Source: Halarsenatibacter sp964630835 (lineage in GTDB: Bacteria > Bacillota > Halanaerobiia > Halanaerobiales > Halarsenatibacteraceae). Taken from it: a DNA stretch of 32,216 bases. The stretch is from positions 1-32,216 of the forward strand of contig CAZVZM010000017.1 of the NCBI GenBank assembly GCA_964630835.1, given 5' to 3'. Made by a program: the position numbers and the translations under genes. Shown here in pieces: positions 23,629 to 31,820 of this stretch (position 1 is its first letter; each line of letters starts with the position of its first letter). Under the pieces are notes generated by a model, which was not told the origin of the DNA, made no database searches, and saw only the letters and a list, made by a program, of their open reading frames with translations.

Positions 23629-24208
23629 TAATTTTTCTCTCCTCCAATAACTGATTCCTCAGCAAAAATGTGCGCGGATGCACTGGCAGTTCCTCCTGAA
23701 TAAGATACTTCAATGTTCTGTTACACAAACTCAGGAGAGCAGGTTTTAATCCATTTTCAACCTCTCTTCTAATTTTACCACAGCCCCGATACTGTCTTCC
23801 AGGTTCTATTTTATCGGCCAGAAAGACTACCGACGTCAAATCATCCATGTCCGGATATCCTGTGGCATGATAGCGTATAGCCTGAAGGACCTCAAGATCA
23901 TGAATTCCCAATTCTCTTTCAGCTCGGGCAGCTGAGGCCGGCGCATGAAGCAAATTGGGAATCTTTTTCTCCCATACATCAGCATCCCAGCTGCTATCTT
24001 CAAGCCAGTTTTTCATCTCGCTAAAGGAAATATCCCTGCAGATATCGTGAAGGAGCCCGGCCCTGTATGCTTTTTCAGAAGACACACCAAATTTACACGC
24101 CAGTGTTTCCGCTGTTTCAGCTGTCTGTAAAGAGTGCTGCATTCGCCCGGAGGAAATCAAATTCTTTACGGAGTCTTTGAGATACTCTGAATTATTCTTC
24201 TCTATCAA
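23621..24208 (-). CDS. yqeK: YqeK-family HD-domain hydrolase (diadenosine tetraphosphatase)
   Basis: A 195-residue HD phosphohydrolase. Metal-binding residues are visible: the first His in RMQHSLQTAETA, the HD doublet in AGLLHDICRDI, His in LLHAPASA and the His in AIRYHATGYPDM. YqeK enzymes split Ap4A symmetrically into two ADP and use a di-iron centre. The start overlaps the end of nadD by 17 bases and the stop overlaps the LCP gene, so nadD, yqeK and the LCP gene form a tightly coupled unit. Confidence 0.93.
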   Translation of the reverse strand: MIEKNNSEYLKDSVKNLISSGRMQHSLQTAETAETLACKFGVSSEKAYRAGLLHDICRDISFSEMKNWLEDSSWDADVWEKKIPNLLHAPASAARAERELGIHDLEVLQAIRYHATGYPDMDDLTSVVFLADKIEPGRQYRGCGKIRREVENGLKPALLSLCNRTLKYLIQEELPVHPRTFLLRNQLLEERKINE

Positions 24209-24893
24209 GAGAATAAAGCTCCTCTCTTTGGATGATTTTTTCGGCTGCAGAAGGAACTAAATACCTGATTGTCCTATCATTTTTTACTCTCCTCCTGATT
24301 AAAGAGGAAGAGATGTCCATAAATACACAATCAATTTTGGCGATCTCTGGAGAAAACTGTTGATATTTTTTATGGGTCCGCATGGCTTCTATGTTATAAC
24401 CCGGCCTTGGAGCAACAAGCAACCTTGCATTTTTCAGGATAAATTCCGGTCTTCTCCAGGTAAATATTTCTGCCAGAGAGTCAGCTCCCATGATAAGAGA
24501 AACAAAATACCCTTCTCTTATCAATTCATCTAAAGTTTTAGCTGTAAAAGAAGGAGTGTCTCTTTTTATTTCTCTGGAGGAAACATTAAAACCAGAATTG
24601 TCCCGCGTGGCTTCCTGGGTCATTTCAAGCCTTATCTCCGCTGAAGTTACTTTGCGCCGCTGTTTATGGGGAGGATCCCCGGCCGGCAAAAACAAAATTT
24701 CATCCAGAGAAAATTGGCTGCGGGCCTGCTCGGCAATTATGAGATGTCCAACATGAATAGGATCAAACGTTCCTCCAAAAATAACTATATCTTTATTCTG
24801 GCAATTACCAGATATATCACCGCTGGTATCCAGCTCATTAGAATATCTTTCCGAATTTTCATTCCCGGTAAAGCTATAATATTTCATTTTCAT
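24192..24893 (-). CDS. nadD: Nicotinate-nucleotide adenylyltransferase NadD
   Basis: This enzyme makes deamido-NAD from nicotinate mononucleotide and ATP. The nucleotidyltransferase core begins IVIFGGTFDPIHVGHL at about residue 37 and includes FLPAGDPPHK, LIMGADSLAEIFTW and the ISSSLIRRR ATP-binding motif near the end. The 233-residue reading has about 34 residues before the core that most NadD proteins lack. Its ATG at 24893 has only a weak GGTGA site, but no better in-frame start with a ribosome site is seen closer to the core. First gene of the nadD-yqeK-LCP-rsfS series. Confidence 0.93.
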   Translation of the reverse strand: MKMKYYSFTGNENSERYSNELDTSGDISGNCQNKDIVIFGGTFDPIHVGHLIIAEQARSQFSLDEILFLPAGDPPHKQRRKVTSAEIRLEMTQEATRDNSGFNVSSREIKRDTPSFTAKTLDELIREGYFVSLIMGADSLAEIFTWRRPEFILKNARLLVAPRPGYNIEAMRTHKKYQQFSPEIAKIDCVFMDISSSLIRRRVKNDRTIRYLVPSAAEKIIQREELYSLDREE

Positions 24894-24969
24894 GCTTTAT
24901 CACCGGCCCGGATACATGTTATCATTATATAGGATTAAAAATAACCAATCAAATAGTCTCTCTTTTCAT

Positions 24970-25162
24970 GAAAGCTATAAGGCTCCGCTCACAGTGAAAT
25001 TTTTGTTCTGCTTCAGTTTATTGTTCTGCCATGGACCTGATTCAGGCTTCGAAAAATTTCTAGTTTACTTCGCTTCATAGCTTCCTATAATTAGAAGGAA
25101 GTAGCTAATGTTTTAAAAAGTAAATGTCGTGAATTTCATCAACGATTACGGAGAAGATCCAA
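24970..25162 (+). repeat. Dispersed intergenic repeat, complete copy B (193 bp)
   Basis: Second full-length copy: GAAAGCTATAAGGCTCCGCT head, TGAAATTTTT block, CAGTTTATTGTTCTGCCATGG core, GGCTTCGAAAAATTTC, TTCATAGCTTCC, then the tail GTAAATGTCGTGAATTTCATC...GAGAAGATCCAA. It sits directly upstream of the gamma-carbonic anhydrase gene, ending 27 bases before its ATG, so it is in the right place to supply a leader or promoter to the only plus-strand gene. Confidence 0.82.
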
Positions 25163-25189
25163 TTATTTAAATCACAGGAGGAATACAAA

Positions 25190-25732
25190 ATGAAATTAGA
25201 CTATAACGGACATTCACCCCGCGAAGGAAAAGATGTTTTTATAGCACCTGGGGCAAAATTAATCGGCAAAATTTTTATAGGTGACGGAGTTTCTATTTGG
25301 TATAATGTCGTAGCCCGGGCAGATGTAGCTGATATAGAGATAGGCAGCAATACCAATATTCAGGACAATACTACGCTGCACTGTGATTATGATATTCCCC
25401 TAAAAATTGGCAGCGGGGTAACCGTTGGACATGGAAGTATACTTCATGGCTGCCACATAGAAGATGACTGTCTTATAGGCATGGGTTCCACTATTCTCAA
25501 TAATGCTAGAATTGGAAAGGGAAGTATCGTAGGTGCAGGAGCCTTGATCCCGGAAGATAAAGAAATCCCACCTAACAGCCTGGTGCTTGGAATGCCAGGT
25601 GAGGTCGTGAGAGAGACCACCGAGGAAGAATTAGAAAACCTGCAGGATTGGGCCGAGGAATACAGGCAGCTGGGACAGGAGCATTTTAAATATCGAATAG
25701 AGAACAGCAATCAAAATAAAAGCGACACTTAA
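25190..25732 (+). CDS. Gamma-class carbonic anhydrase-like protein
   Basis: A 180-residue left-handed beta-helix (hexapeptide repeat) protein of the YrdA/CaiE/gamma-carbonic anhydrase group. Metal-binding histidines expected from the Cam/YrdA structures are present: LHCD (about residue 64) and GHGSILHGCHIED (about 84-94). The RADVADIEIGSNTNIQDNTTLH and GMGSTILNNARIGKGSIVGAGALI rungs are typical. CO2 hydration is plausible but many family members lack measured activity. AGGAGG precedes the ATG. The only plus-strand gene in the window; it converges on the TerB/DnaJ gene with only nine bases between stops. Confidence 0.93.
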   Translation: MKLDYNGHSPREGKDVFIAPGAKLIGKIFIGDGVSIWYNVVARADVADIEIGSNTNIQDNTTLHCDYDIPLKIGSGVTVGHGSILHGCHIEDDCLIGMGSTILNNARIGKGSIVGAGALIPEDKEIPPNSLVLGMPGEVVRETTEEELENLQDWAEEYRQLGQEHFKYRIENSNQNKSDT

Positions 25733-25741
25733 ACTTTAATA

Positions 25742-26542
25742 TCAATTAGCCTCCTCCGCTTCCATGATGGTTTCATAAGCTTCCTTTATTTCTGCAAATT
25801 TTTCCTGGGCCATTTCCACAAATTCCTCGGGAACATCCTGAGCTATCGCCCTATCAGGATGGTATTTTTTAGCAAGCTCCCTGTATTTTTCCTTTACCTC
25901 CCTGGCGCTGGCCCCCGGATTCAGATCAAGGGTTTTATAAGCCTCTTTTAAACTGCCGTGAGGCATATTCTTTGCGTTTGCATCATAATCTCCAGTTCTC
26001 CTGTCGTGATAGCTGGTTTTATAATTCCTTTCATTTATTTGAAAAATATTTCTTGACTGTTCCAGCAATCTGCTCTGTTCAGGACTTACCGTCCCCCGCA
26101 CCCTCGCTATATCATTTAGTAAAGCTATGAGGCTGGAAAGAAGGTTTTTGTCATAATTTACAAGTGCAGCAAAGTTTTCTGCATAAAGGGAAAATTTTTG
26201 TCTGCTTCTTTTGGCTCTATCAAAATATCCGATTGCTTTTTTTCTTTCAACAGCAGAAAGATCAAGGTGCTGATTTATAAAGTCATCTATAACTCTTATC
26301 TCGGCCCTTGATACCTGGCCGTCAGCCTGGCAAAATTTGGCCAGGAGAGAAAAAAGATTTTTTAATATTTCTTCCCTTCTACCGGCTCTACCTCTCTGAC
26401 TGCCGGGGCCGGTATTTTTTCTCCTTTGACCTTTTTTCTGGCTTTCGACAACATAGCCTATTAAACCGCCCAAAACTGCCCCGGGAATATTTGCAATAAA
26501 AAAGCCCAGAGCTATACCCAGTAAAGTGGTGCTGCAACCCAA
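25742..26542 (-). CDS. Membrane-anchored TerB/DnaJ protein (DjlA-like)
   Basis: A 266-residue co-chaperone. Residues 1-30 are hydrophobic and glycine-rich (GIALGFFIANIPGAVLGGLIG), like the DjlA membrane segment. A TerB-like helical domain follows (about 58-160; KNLFSLLAKFCQADGQVSRAEI), then a C-terminal J domain (about 200-260) with the essential HPD in KKYHPDRA. DjlA proteins stimulate DnaK near the membrane. The start is a TTG at 26542 with GGGAGG nine bases upstream. The two-domain order matches DjlA; client unknown. Confidence 0.88.
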   Translation of the reverse strand: MGCSTTLLGIALGFFIANIPGAVLGGLIGYVVESQKKGQRRKNTGPGSQRGRAGRREEILKNLFSLLAKFCQADGQVSRAEIRVIDDFINQHLDLSAVERKKAIGYFDRAKRSRQKFSLYAENFAALVNYDKNLLSSLIALLNDIARVRGTVSPEQSRLLEQSRNIFQINERNYKTSYHDRRTGDYDANAKNMPHGSLKEAYKTLDLNPGASAREVKEKYRELAKKYHPDRAIAQDVPEEFVEMAQEKFAEIKEAYETIMEAEEAN

Positions 26543-26683
26543 AGGAAAAAACCTCCCAAATACTCTATATCGATTAATATTACACTGTTAACATAATAAC
26601 ATCAAAAAAGAATCCTGGCAAACTTTCCTGAAATGAAACGCCATATTCAAAGATCGTTTCTTACTGCATTCAGTTTTTAAATA

Positions 26684-26830
26684 GGGTTCTTCTACACATC
26701 AATTGTTGAGTTTTATTTAAGATCACTTATACTTATAAAATTTTCCATTCTTTATAGAACTCGTTCACGGAAGTTATAAGGCTCCGCTCACAATGCAATT
26801 TTTCCTCTGCATAAATTTAGATTTTGGTCG
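26684..26830 (+). repeat. Dispersed intergenic repeat, interrupted left half
   Basis: The extension module (GGTTCTTCTACACATCAATTGTTGAG) is separated from the head GGAAGTTATAAGGCTCCGCTCACAATG by about 50 bases of unrelated sequence; the CAGTTTAG-like core is degenerate. The 26543-26856 stretch has no gene. Confidence 0.6.
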
Positions 26831-26856
26831 GGAAAACTCTTTGAGCAATTTATCTA

Positions 26857-27066
26857 ACTTAACATTAAATTTCATATATCAATTCGGATAATATCTTCCC
26901 TTAAAAAATTANNNNNNNNNNNNNNNNNNNNNNNNNNNNNNNNNNNNNNNNNNNNNNNNNNNNNNNNNNNNNNNNNNNNNNNNNNNNNNNNNNNNNNNNN
27001 NNNNNNNNNNNACTTAACATTAAATTTCATATATCAATTCGGATAATATCTTCCCTTAAAAAATTA
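26857..27066. other. Assembly gap (100 N) flanked by identical 55-bp sequences
   Basis: Bases 26912-27011 are N. The 55 bases before the gap (26857-26911) are repeated exactly after it (27012-27066), beginning ACTTAACATTAAATTTCATA. This is what two overlapping contigs look like when they are joined with a fixed-size spacer, so real missing sequence may be nil. Confidence 0.9.
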
Positions 27067-27131
27067 AATAGCTTTATTCTCCCGGTATTTACACCTTTTT
27101 ATCACGATAACTGTTTCGGAGAAATATATTA

Positions 27132-27353
27132 TCAATTTTCATAATAATAAATTAGTTCTCCAAATATTTCAGAAAATGTGCAATCAAACAGAATGATCAT
27201 AGCAACAATTTCTTCTAAAAGAAACTGAGAGTCCCCCGTTTCCTTGCGCTGATATGTTGGCTGACTGATTTTTAGATAATCTGCCATATCTTTCTGGGTA
27301 TAATTTATTTTTTTTCGCATTGTTCTCAAATTGTCTGTTATTAGAAAATACAA
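27132..27353 (-). CDS. XRE-family helix-turn-helix regulator
   Basis: A 73-residue single-domain XRE/Cro-type DNA-binding protein. The helix-turn-helix reads INYTQKDMADYLKISQPTYQRKETG, with the conserved Gln and Ser contacts, and the C-terminal helices complete the five-helix fold. The start is a TTG at 27353, with AAAGGAG eight bases upstream; this gives 12 residues before the first helix. It lies 63 bases downstream of the amidohydrolase gene. Target unknown. Confidence 0.85.
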   Translation of the reverse strand: MYFLITDNLRTMRKKINYTQKDMADYLKISQPTYQRKETGDSQFLLEEIVAMIILFDCTFSEIFGELIYYYEN

Positions 27354-27416
27354 TTTAACTGCTCCTTTTTCATTGCCCGATTCATTTTAAAACAACATCA
27401 AAAATCGGGCAGTATT

Positions 27417-28280
27417 TTAAAGCAAAGATTCAGCATTCTTCCACAAAATCTTTCTAGCATCCTTTTTGTTTAAACCGCTTTTGGCTATCCTTCTGCGATA
27501 TCTCCCCGGAGAAATCAGAGGATAATCGCTTCCTAAAAGTATTTTATCAATTATACCTATTGATTCCACTGTATCGTAAATTTCACTTTTATAAAGAAAA
27601 GGACCTGCTGCGGTATCATAAAAAACATTTTTTAAAGTCTCATTGACCTCCGGCATAAGCTCAAAAAAGGGCAGCCCTCCACCCCAGTGAGCAAATATAA
27701 ATTTATTTTCAGGGAAGTTTTCTGCCAGCTCAAATGCATCTTCCATACTGATATCCGTTTTCCCTTCGTAGTCATGACCAATGGATTCATTTATGTGAAT
27801 TAATATCGGCCATTCTTCCCTGGCGGCAAAATTGCAGACCGTTTCCATATCTTGAATGCTGGTAATATCAAAATCCTGCCCGGCAGGAAATAGCTCCCCT
27901 ATACCTTTTAATCCGGCATCTCTGCACCTTTTAAGCTCTTCAACCACACCTTCCGCCGCCGGATTTATTACACAGAAGCCTGTAAACTTATCCGGATGCT
28001 TTTCCGCGGCTGAAATAGTGTAATTATTCACCTGTCTGCATAATGAAAGATCCCTAAATGCAAAGCCAAAAACAATCGCTTTCCTCAAATCAAGTTCGGA
28101 AGTTTTCTGGGCAAGCTCTTCGGCGGTAATAAACTCATTATAAGGGTTGCTGCAAAGGAGATCAAAATAACTATCCTTTTTACAATACTTTTTTTCATCT
28201 TCAATAATCTCTGGAGGTGTAATGTGAATGTGGCAGTCAATCATTTTCTCTTTCTCAATAATATTTTTAGCATTGCTCAA
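27417..28280 (-). CDS. Amidohydrolase-2 family metal-dependent hydrolase
   Basis: A TIM-barrel amidohydrolase of the ACMSD/amidohydrolase-2 group. The first-strand HxH (MIDCHIHI), the strand-five histidine (ILIHIN), the strand-six histidine (FIFAHWGGG) and the strand-eight aspartate (LLGSDYPL) are all present, so the enzyme should be active. Substrate unknown; the family covers decarboxylases, hydrolases and lactonases. Two starts are possible: a TTG at 28280, used here (287 residues), or an ATG at 28244 preceded by purine-rich GAGAAAGAGAAA, which would begin directly with MIDCHIH as many relatives do. A repeat fragment separates it from the radical SAM gene. Confidence 0.85.
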   Translation of the reverse strand: MSNAKNIIEKEKMIDCHIHITPPEIIEDEKKYCKKDSYFDLLCSNPYNEFITAEELAQKTSELDLRKAIVFGFAFRDLSLCRQVNNYTISAAEKHPDKFTGFCVINPAAEGVVEELKRCRDAGLKGIGELFPAGQDFDITSIQDMETVCNFAAREEWPILIHINESIGHDYEGKTDISMEDAFELAENFPENKFIFAHWGGGLPFFELMPEVNETLKNVFYDTAAGPFLYKSEIYDTVESIGIIDKILLGSDYPLISPGRYRRRIAKSGLNKKDARKILWKNAESLL

Positions 28281-28418
28281 CTGCTTTCAACCACCCGATT
28301 TGAAATTTTTTTGTCCTCATTATTTTGATTAAATTCCTTTTTCCCTGTATTTAGATGTGAAATAAATTTATGAAACTGACTAAATTACATCTAAATTTTG
28401 ATGTATTGGTCTGAAACA

Positions 28419-28474
28419 CAATTTTCGGCCATAAATCTGATCCCTGCTTCGAAAAATTTCCAGTTTCACATCAG
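28419..28474 (+). repeat. Dispersed intergenic repeat, central fragment
   Basis: It contains the TTTTCGGCCAT core and CTGCTTCGAAAAATTTCCAG right arm followed by a CACATCAG end. Head and tail are missing. It abuts the stop codon of the radical SAM gene (28476). Confidence 0.6.
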
Positions 28475-28475
28475 T

Positions 28476-29612
28476 TTAAGGACATCTCACTATTCCCTGA
28501 GCCCAGAGGCAGTCTGCACAGGAAGGCTGATTTCCCCAGCAGTCCTCGTTCTGTTCGGTATAGGTGCATTTATCCTTTATTTTGCAGTCCTCGCAGGAGG
28601 GAAAATCAAAGTTACGCACCCTATTGCGAAATTTTAAGTAAGCGGGTGAATTCCATATCTCAAAGAGAGAATTATCTCCTACATTGCCAAAACTGTGAGC
28701 ACTGACATGTTTTTCCCGGCCAAAAATAAAATAGCGGTGTGAGTGCATCAGAGAATAGCATGGAGTCACATCTCCCCCGGCGGTTACCGCACAGGCATCA
28801 TTTCCCACAAAGTCACACTGCCTGTCCGCTCCCCAGCTCATTCTGGGAAGATCAATGGTACACATTGTGGAAAGACCCCTGATGGGGGTAGCCCAGAATT
28901 GAATGGGCATATCGAGTTCATTTTCTCCCTTTTTATAAAGAATTTCATCTGTCATCTCCTCGTTGTAAGGCAGGAGATTGGTAACCAGTATGGATAAAAT
29001 TCCAAGCCCCCTGGAATAACTGCTCAGTTTCTCAAGCTGATTCTTGTTTTTTCGCATTAAAACAAACTCCATATTAATGCGGGGAAATATTGTATTTTCC
29101 TTCTCCTTCTTTCTCTTCAATTCCTCAAGATTTTCCAGTAAAAGCTCTAATTCCCCTCCCTGTCTTATATTTTCAAATTCTATCTTCTCAAAACTGTCAA
29201 CTGAGATCACCAGATCATCCACTTTTAATTCAATTATTTTATCAATGATTTCACTGCTCAAAGATTGTCCATTTGTTGTTACTGTTACTCTATAATTTTT
29301 TCGCTTGGCTTTGGCTAGCATTTCAATAATTTGCGAATGTAAAAATGGCTCTCCGAACCCTCCAAAAACAATTTCCTTCATCCTTTTCATTTTTTCCAGG
29401 TCACCAATTATTTTGTGAAATAGGTCCAGCGTCATGTCACCTGGATCATGCTGCCATTCATGGCGAATGCAGGTTATACAATCAAGATTGCAGCGCGAGG
29501 TTACTTCTATATATATTTTGCGAAGGTCTCCCTGCACTCTATGAAGCAAAACGGATTTATCCCTGTATTCCGTCACATAATTCTCTTCATCGGACAAAAT
29601 AATTTCTTTCAT
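28476..29612 (-). CDS. SPASM-domain radical SAM protein, probable tungsten-oxidoreductase maturase
   Basis: A 378-residue radical SAM enzyme. The cluster motif CNLDCITC is near residue 42, followed by GGFGEPFLH (the GGE-like SAM-binding motif). The C-terminal SPASM region has many cysteines for auxiliary clusters: CDFVGNDACAVTAGGDVTPCYS, CEDCKIKDKC and the tail CADC...VRC. It starts two bases after the MoaD-like stop, and both lie downstream of an AFOR gene. This set of radical SAM protein, MoaD-like protein and aldehyde:ferredoxin oxidoreductase is the context of the tungsten-cofactor oxidoreductase maturase family (TIGR04317-like). The assignment to that family is from context and architecture. 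Confidence 0.82.
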   Translation of the reverse strand: MKEIILSDEENYVTEYRDKSVLLHRVQGDLRKIYIEVTSRCNLDCITCIRHEWQHDPGDMTLDLFHKIIGDLEKMKRMKEIVFGGFGEPFLHSQIIEMLAKAKRKNYRVTVTTNGQSLSSEIIDKIIELKVDDLVISVDSFEKIEFENIRQGGELELLLENLEELKRKKEKENTIFPRINMEFVLMRKNKNQLEKLSSYSRGLGILSILVTNLLPYNEEMTDEILYKKGENELDMPIQFWATPIRGLSTMCTIDLPRMSWGADRQCDFVGNDACAVTAGGDVTPCYSLMHSHRYFIFGREKHVSAHSFGNVGDNSLFEIWNSPAYLKFRNRVRNFDFPSCEDCKIKDKCTYTEQNEDCWGNQPSCADCLWAQGIVRCP

Positions 29613-29614
29613 TC

Positions 29615-29860
29615 TTAACCCCCGGCAATGGGAGGAAAAATAGCAACAGTATCCCCATCTTTTAACTTGTATTCTTTGCTCTGCTTTCGATTATTTACAA
29701 AAATCATTTTTGCTTCTTCTTCAGGAAGATCAATTTTATCCATTAAATCTTTCAATGTAGCTTCTGATTCAAGTTTGATCTGGTCTTTTTCGGCATCTTT
29801 GGAATCTTCCCTGGGGTAATATTTCCTTAAATTAGCGTATAACTTCAATTCTATTTTCAC
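29615..29860 (-). CDS. MoaD/ThiS-family sulfur carrier
   Basis: An 81-residue ubiquitin-like sulfur carrier ending in the essential Gly-Gly (FPPIAGG), which is thiocarboxylated and donates sulfur to molybdopterin or tungstopterin. The LKLYANLRKYYP opening and DGDTVAIFPPIAGG ending are diagnostic. The start is a GTG at 29860; GGAGG lies rather far (13 bases) upstream but an AGG is closer. Probably dedicated to the tungstopterin of the neighbouring AFOR enzyme. Co-transcribed with the radical SAM gene. Confidence 0.9.
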   Translation of the reverse strand: MKIELKLYANLRKYYPREDSKDAEKDQIKLESEATLKDLMDKIDLPEEEAKMIFVNNRKQSKEYKLKDGDTVAIFPPIAGG

Positions 29861-29901
29861 TATCAGACCTACACCTCCGGAAATTGTATAACAATTTTTT
29901 A

Positions 29902-30022
29902 ACCATGGACCTGTCCCTGGCTTCGAAAAATTTCTATTATCACTTCGCTTTATATCTTCCAGCCATTAATATCATGATAGAGATCTAATGCGATATCTAT
30001 CAAACAATAACAAGAAGAACTT
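29902..30022 (+). repeat. Dispersed intergenic repeat, right half with second tail type
   Basis: Starts with ACCATGGACCTGTC, then GGCTTCGAAAAATTTC and CACTTCGCTTTATATCTTCC, and continues into ATTAATATCATGATA ... CGATATCTATC ... CAATAACA, the tail also found at 18225-18290. It lies between the AFOR terminator and the MoaD-like gene. Confidence 0.7.
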
Positions 30023-30040
30023 CAATCATTAAGAAAAATT

Positions 30041-30063
30041 GGGGCTGCCTGATTGGCAGCCCC
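30041..30063 (-). terminator. Intrinsic terminator after the AFOR gene
   Basis: Perfect nine-base arms GGGGCTGCC / GGCAGCCCC with a five-base loop. On the minus strand it is followed by AATTTTTCTT. It lies 17 bases after the AFOR stop, so the MoaD/radical SAM pair probably needs its own promoter or read-through. Confidence 0.9.
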
Positions 30064-30080
30064 ATTTTGTGATATTATCT

Positions 30081-31820
30081 TTAGAAATTCCAGACCTCAT
30101 CCAGATCCTCATCGGATACATCAAATGTGCTGTCGTGAGGAGGAAGTTTTTCTTCTTTCATAAACTCAGGTAATCTATCATCATATTTTGTGAAACCGGC
30201 CTTTTTGTTAAATTCTCTCTCCTTTTTGAGAATATCCTTTCCAATCTCAACAACATCGTCCACAGAGTAATCAGACCCGAGGACACCATTTACTGTCTCC
30301 ACCATGCCTTCCATGGCTGCTTCATCATCCAGCAGGCAGAAAGTGGTAAAGAGACAGTAACCGCTGCTGTCTACAAAAGCAGTTGTAGCCTGAAAGGCGC
30401 GGGAAAGCTCAGCTTTATCACCGGGATCAAGTGGATCCAGATCTCCACCTACAGATAGTATTTCCGGTGCAATGGTGTAACCGGCCGTGTGGTCGGCTCC
30501 CATAGTAGTGGTAGCGTAAGTAATGCCGATACCTTTGACAGAGCGAGGTTCATATGCTGGCATACCCTGACCCTTCACCGTAGGTATTCTCGTCACACCA
30601 TAAGCTTTACCGGTAAACTCAGCGCCGTTGCCGAGTATTCTTCCCAGAGAAGAATTTTCTCTGATTTCATTCATAAGCTCAATCGCTCCTTCTGCATCTC
30701 CAAACTCAACCAGACCTGCTTCCATGGCTACTCCCAGAGTCACACCAGCTTCAATGGTATCAATACCTACCTCATTACATATTTTGATCATTTCAGCAAT
30801 TTTATCAAGATCATCTATTCCCAGGTTTGCTCCCAGAGACCAGTCTGATTCATATTCCACACAGGAAACCAGTTCTTCGCCACTTTCATCAGGATATACA
30901 TTGGAACACTGTATTACACAGCCGGGATGGCAGGAATGGCCCATTTCTCCATCTCCGCCTCTTTCTTCCACAGTTTCAGCAAGCTTTTCACCGGAAGTTT
31001 TCTCAGCACCCTCAAAAGTTCCTGAACTGAAGTTTTCTGTTGGAAGTCCTCCTGCCTGATCAAGAACATTTATTAATGCGGCAGTTCCATAAGAATTCAG
31101 GGTACCATTGGGTTTTGTTACATCATGTTCTCTTAAGCCCTCTGCCAGTTTGCGCTGACCGGTTCTAAATAAATCCTCATCTGCCAGTTCAACATCTCCC
31201 ATTTTCTTTTCGAGCACTATAGCTTTAAGACCTTTAGAACCCATAACAGCTCCTAGACCGCCTCTTCCCGAGTATCTGCTAGCCCTATACTCAGGATCGT
31301 TATAACAGATACCAGCCATGGACATTTTCCATTCTCCGGCAGGACCAATCAAACAGAAATTGTGGTTTTGGTATTTCTTTCTCAGCTCTTCTACGGTTTC
31401 AGATGTTTCTTTTTCCTCGAGCTCATCCGCTTTTTTAAGTTCACAACCATCTGAAGTTATCTCCAGAATCCACCAGCCTTCATCATCTTCGGGTTTATCC
31501 TCAATTACGAGTGCTTTATACCCGGAACGTCCCAGGCTCTGGGCAAAAGGAGTCCCTGCATTAGACTCTTTAATACCACCCGTTAAGGGAGACTTTCCAC
31601 CGGCAGAGATTCTACCTGAAGAAGGGGCAGAAGTTCCAGTTACCATTCCTGGTGAAAAAACCAGTTTGTTATTCTTTCCCAGCGGGTGTGCTTCAGGATT
31701 AACTTCATCCAGAATAAGCTCAGATGTTAATCCACGTCCACCCATGTTCTCAAACTTTTCTGGAAGATCCTCTTCCTCGATTTTGCCTTCGGCCATATTC
31801 ACCCTTAACATTTTTGCCAT
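30081..31820 (-). CDS. Aldehyde:ferredoxin oxidoreductase-family tungsten enzyme
   Basis: A 579-residue AFOR. The start is the ATG at 31820, preceded by AGGGGGG; the open frame above it has no ribosome site. The N-terminal tungstopterin domain shows NMGGRGLTSELILDE and the GRISAGGKSPLTGG segment. The [4Fe-4S] cysteines are grouped in SCHPGCVIQCSN (Cx3Cx3C) with a later Cys in SSGYCLF near the C-terminus. The GADHTAGYT segment lies where AFORs have their pterin-contacting loop. AFORs oxidise aldehydes to acids with ferredoxin. The cluster spacing resembles the less-studied AFOR branch rather than Pyrococcus AOR (Cx2Cx3C), so the substrate is uncertain. Confidence 0.92.
   Translation of the reverse strand: MAKMLRVNMAEGKIEEEDLPEKFENMGGRGLTSELILDEVNPEAHPLGKNNKLVFSPGMVTGTSAPSSGRISAGGKSPLTGGIKESNAGTPFAQSLGRSGYKALVIEDKPEDDEGWWILEITSDGCELKKADELEEKETSETVEELRKKYQNHNFCLIGPAGEWKMSMAGICYNDPEYRASRYSGRGGLGAVMGSKGLKAIVLEKKMGDVELADEDLFRTGQRKLAEGLREHDVTKPNGTLNSYGTAALINVLDQAGGLPTENFSSGTFEGAEKTSGEKLAETVEERGGDGEMGHSCHPGCVIQCSNVYPDESGEELVSCVEYESDWSLGANLGIDDLDKIAEMIKICNEVGIDTIEAGVTLGVAMEAGLVEFGDAEGAIELMNEIRENSSLGRILGNGAEFTGKAYGVTRIPTVKGQGMPAYEPRSVKGIGITYATTTMGADHTAGYTIAPEILSVGGDLDPLDPGDKAELSRAFQATTAFVDSSGYCLFTTFCLLDDEAAMEGMVETVNGVLGSDYSVDDVVEIGKDILKKEREFNKKAGFTKYDDRLPEFMKEEKLPPHDSTFDVSDEDLDEVWNF

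Noticed and set aside
26857..27066. The paired 55-base blocks as a direct repeat of a mobile element or CRISPR-like unit.
   Set aside because: Exact identity directly against both sides of an N run is much better explained by unmerged contig ends.
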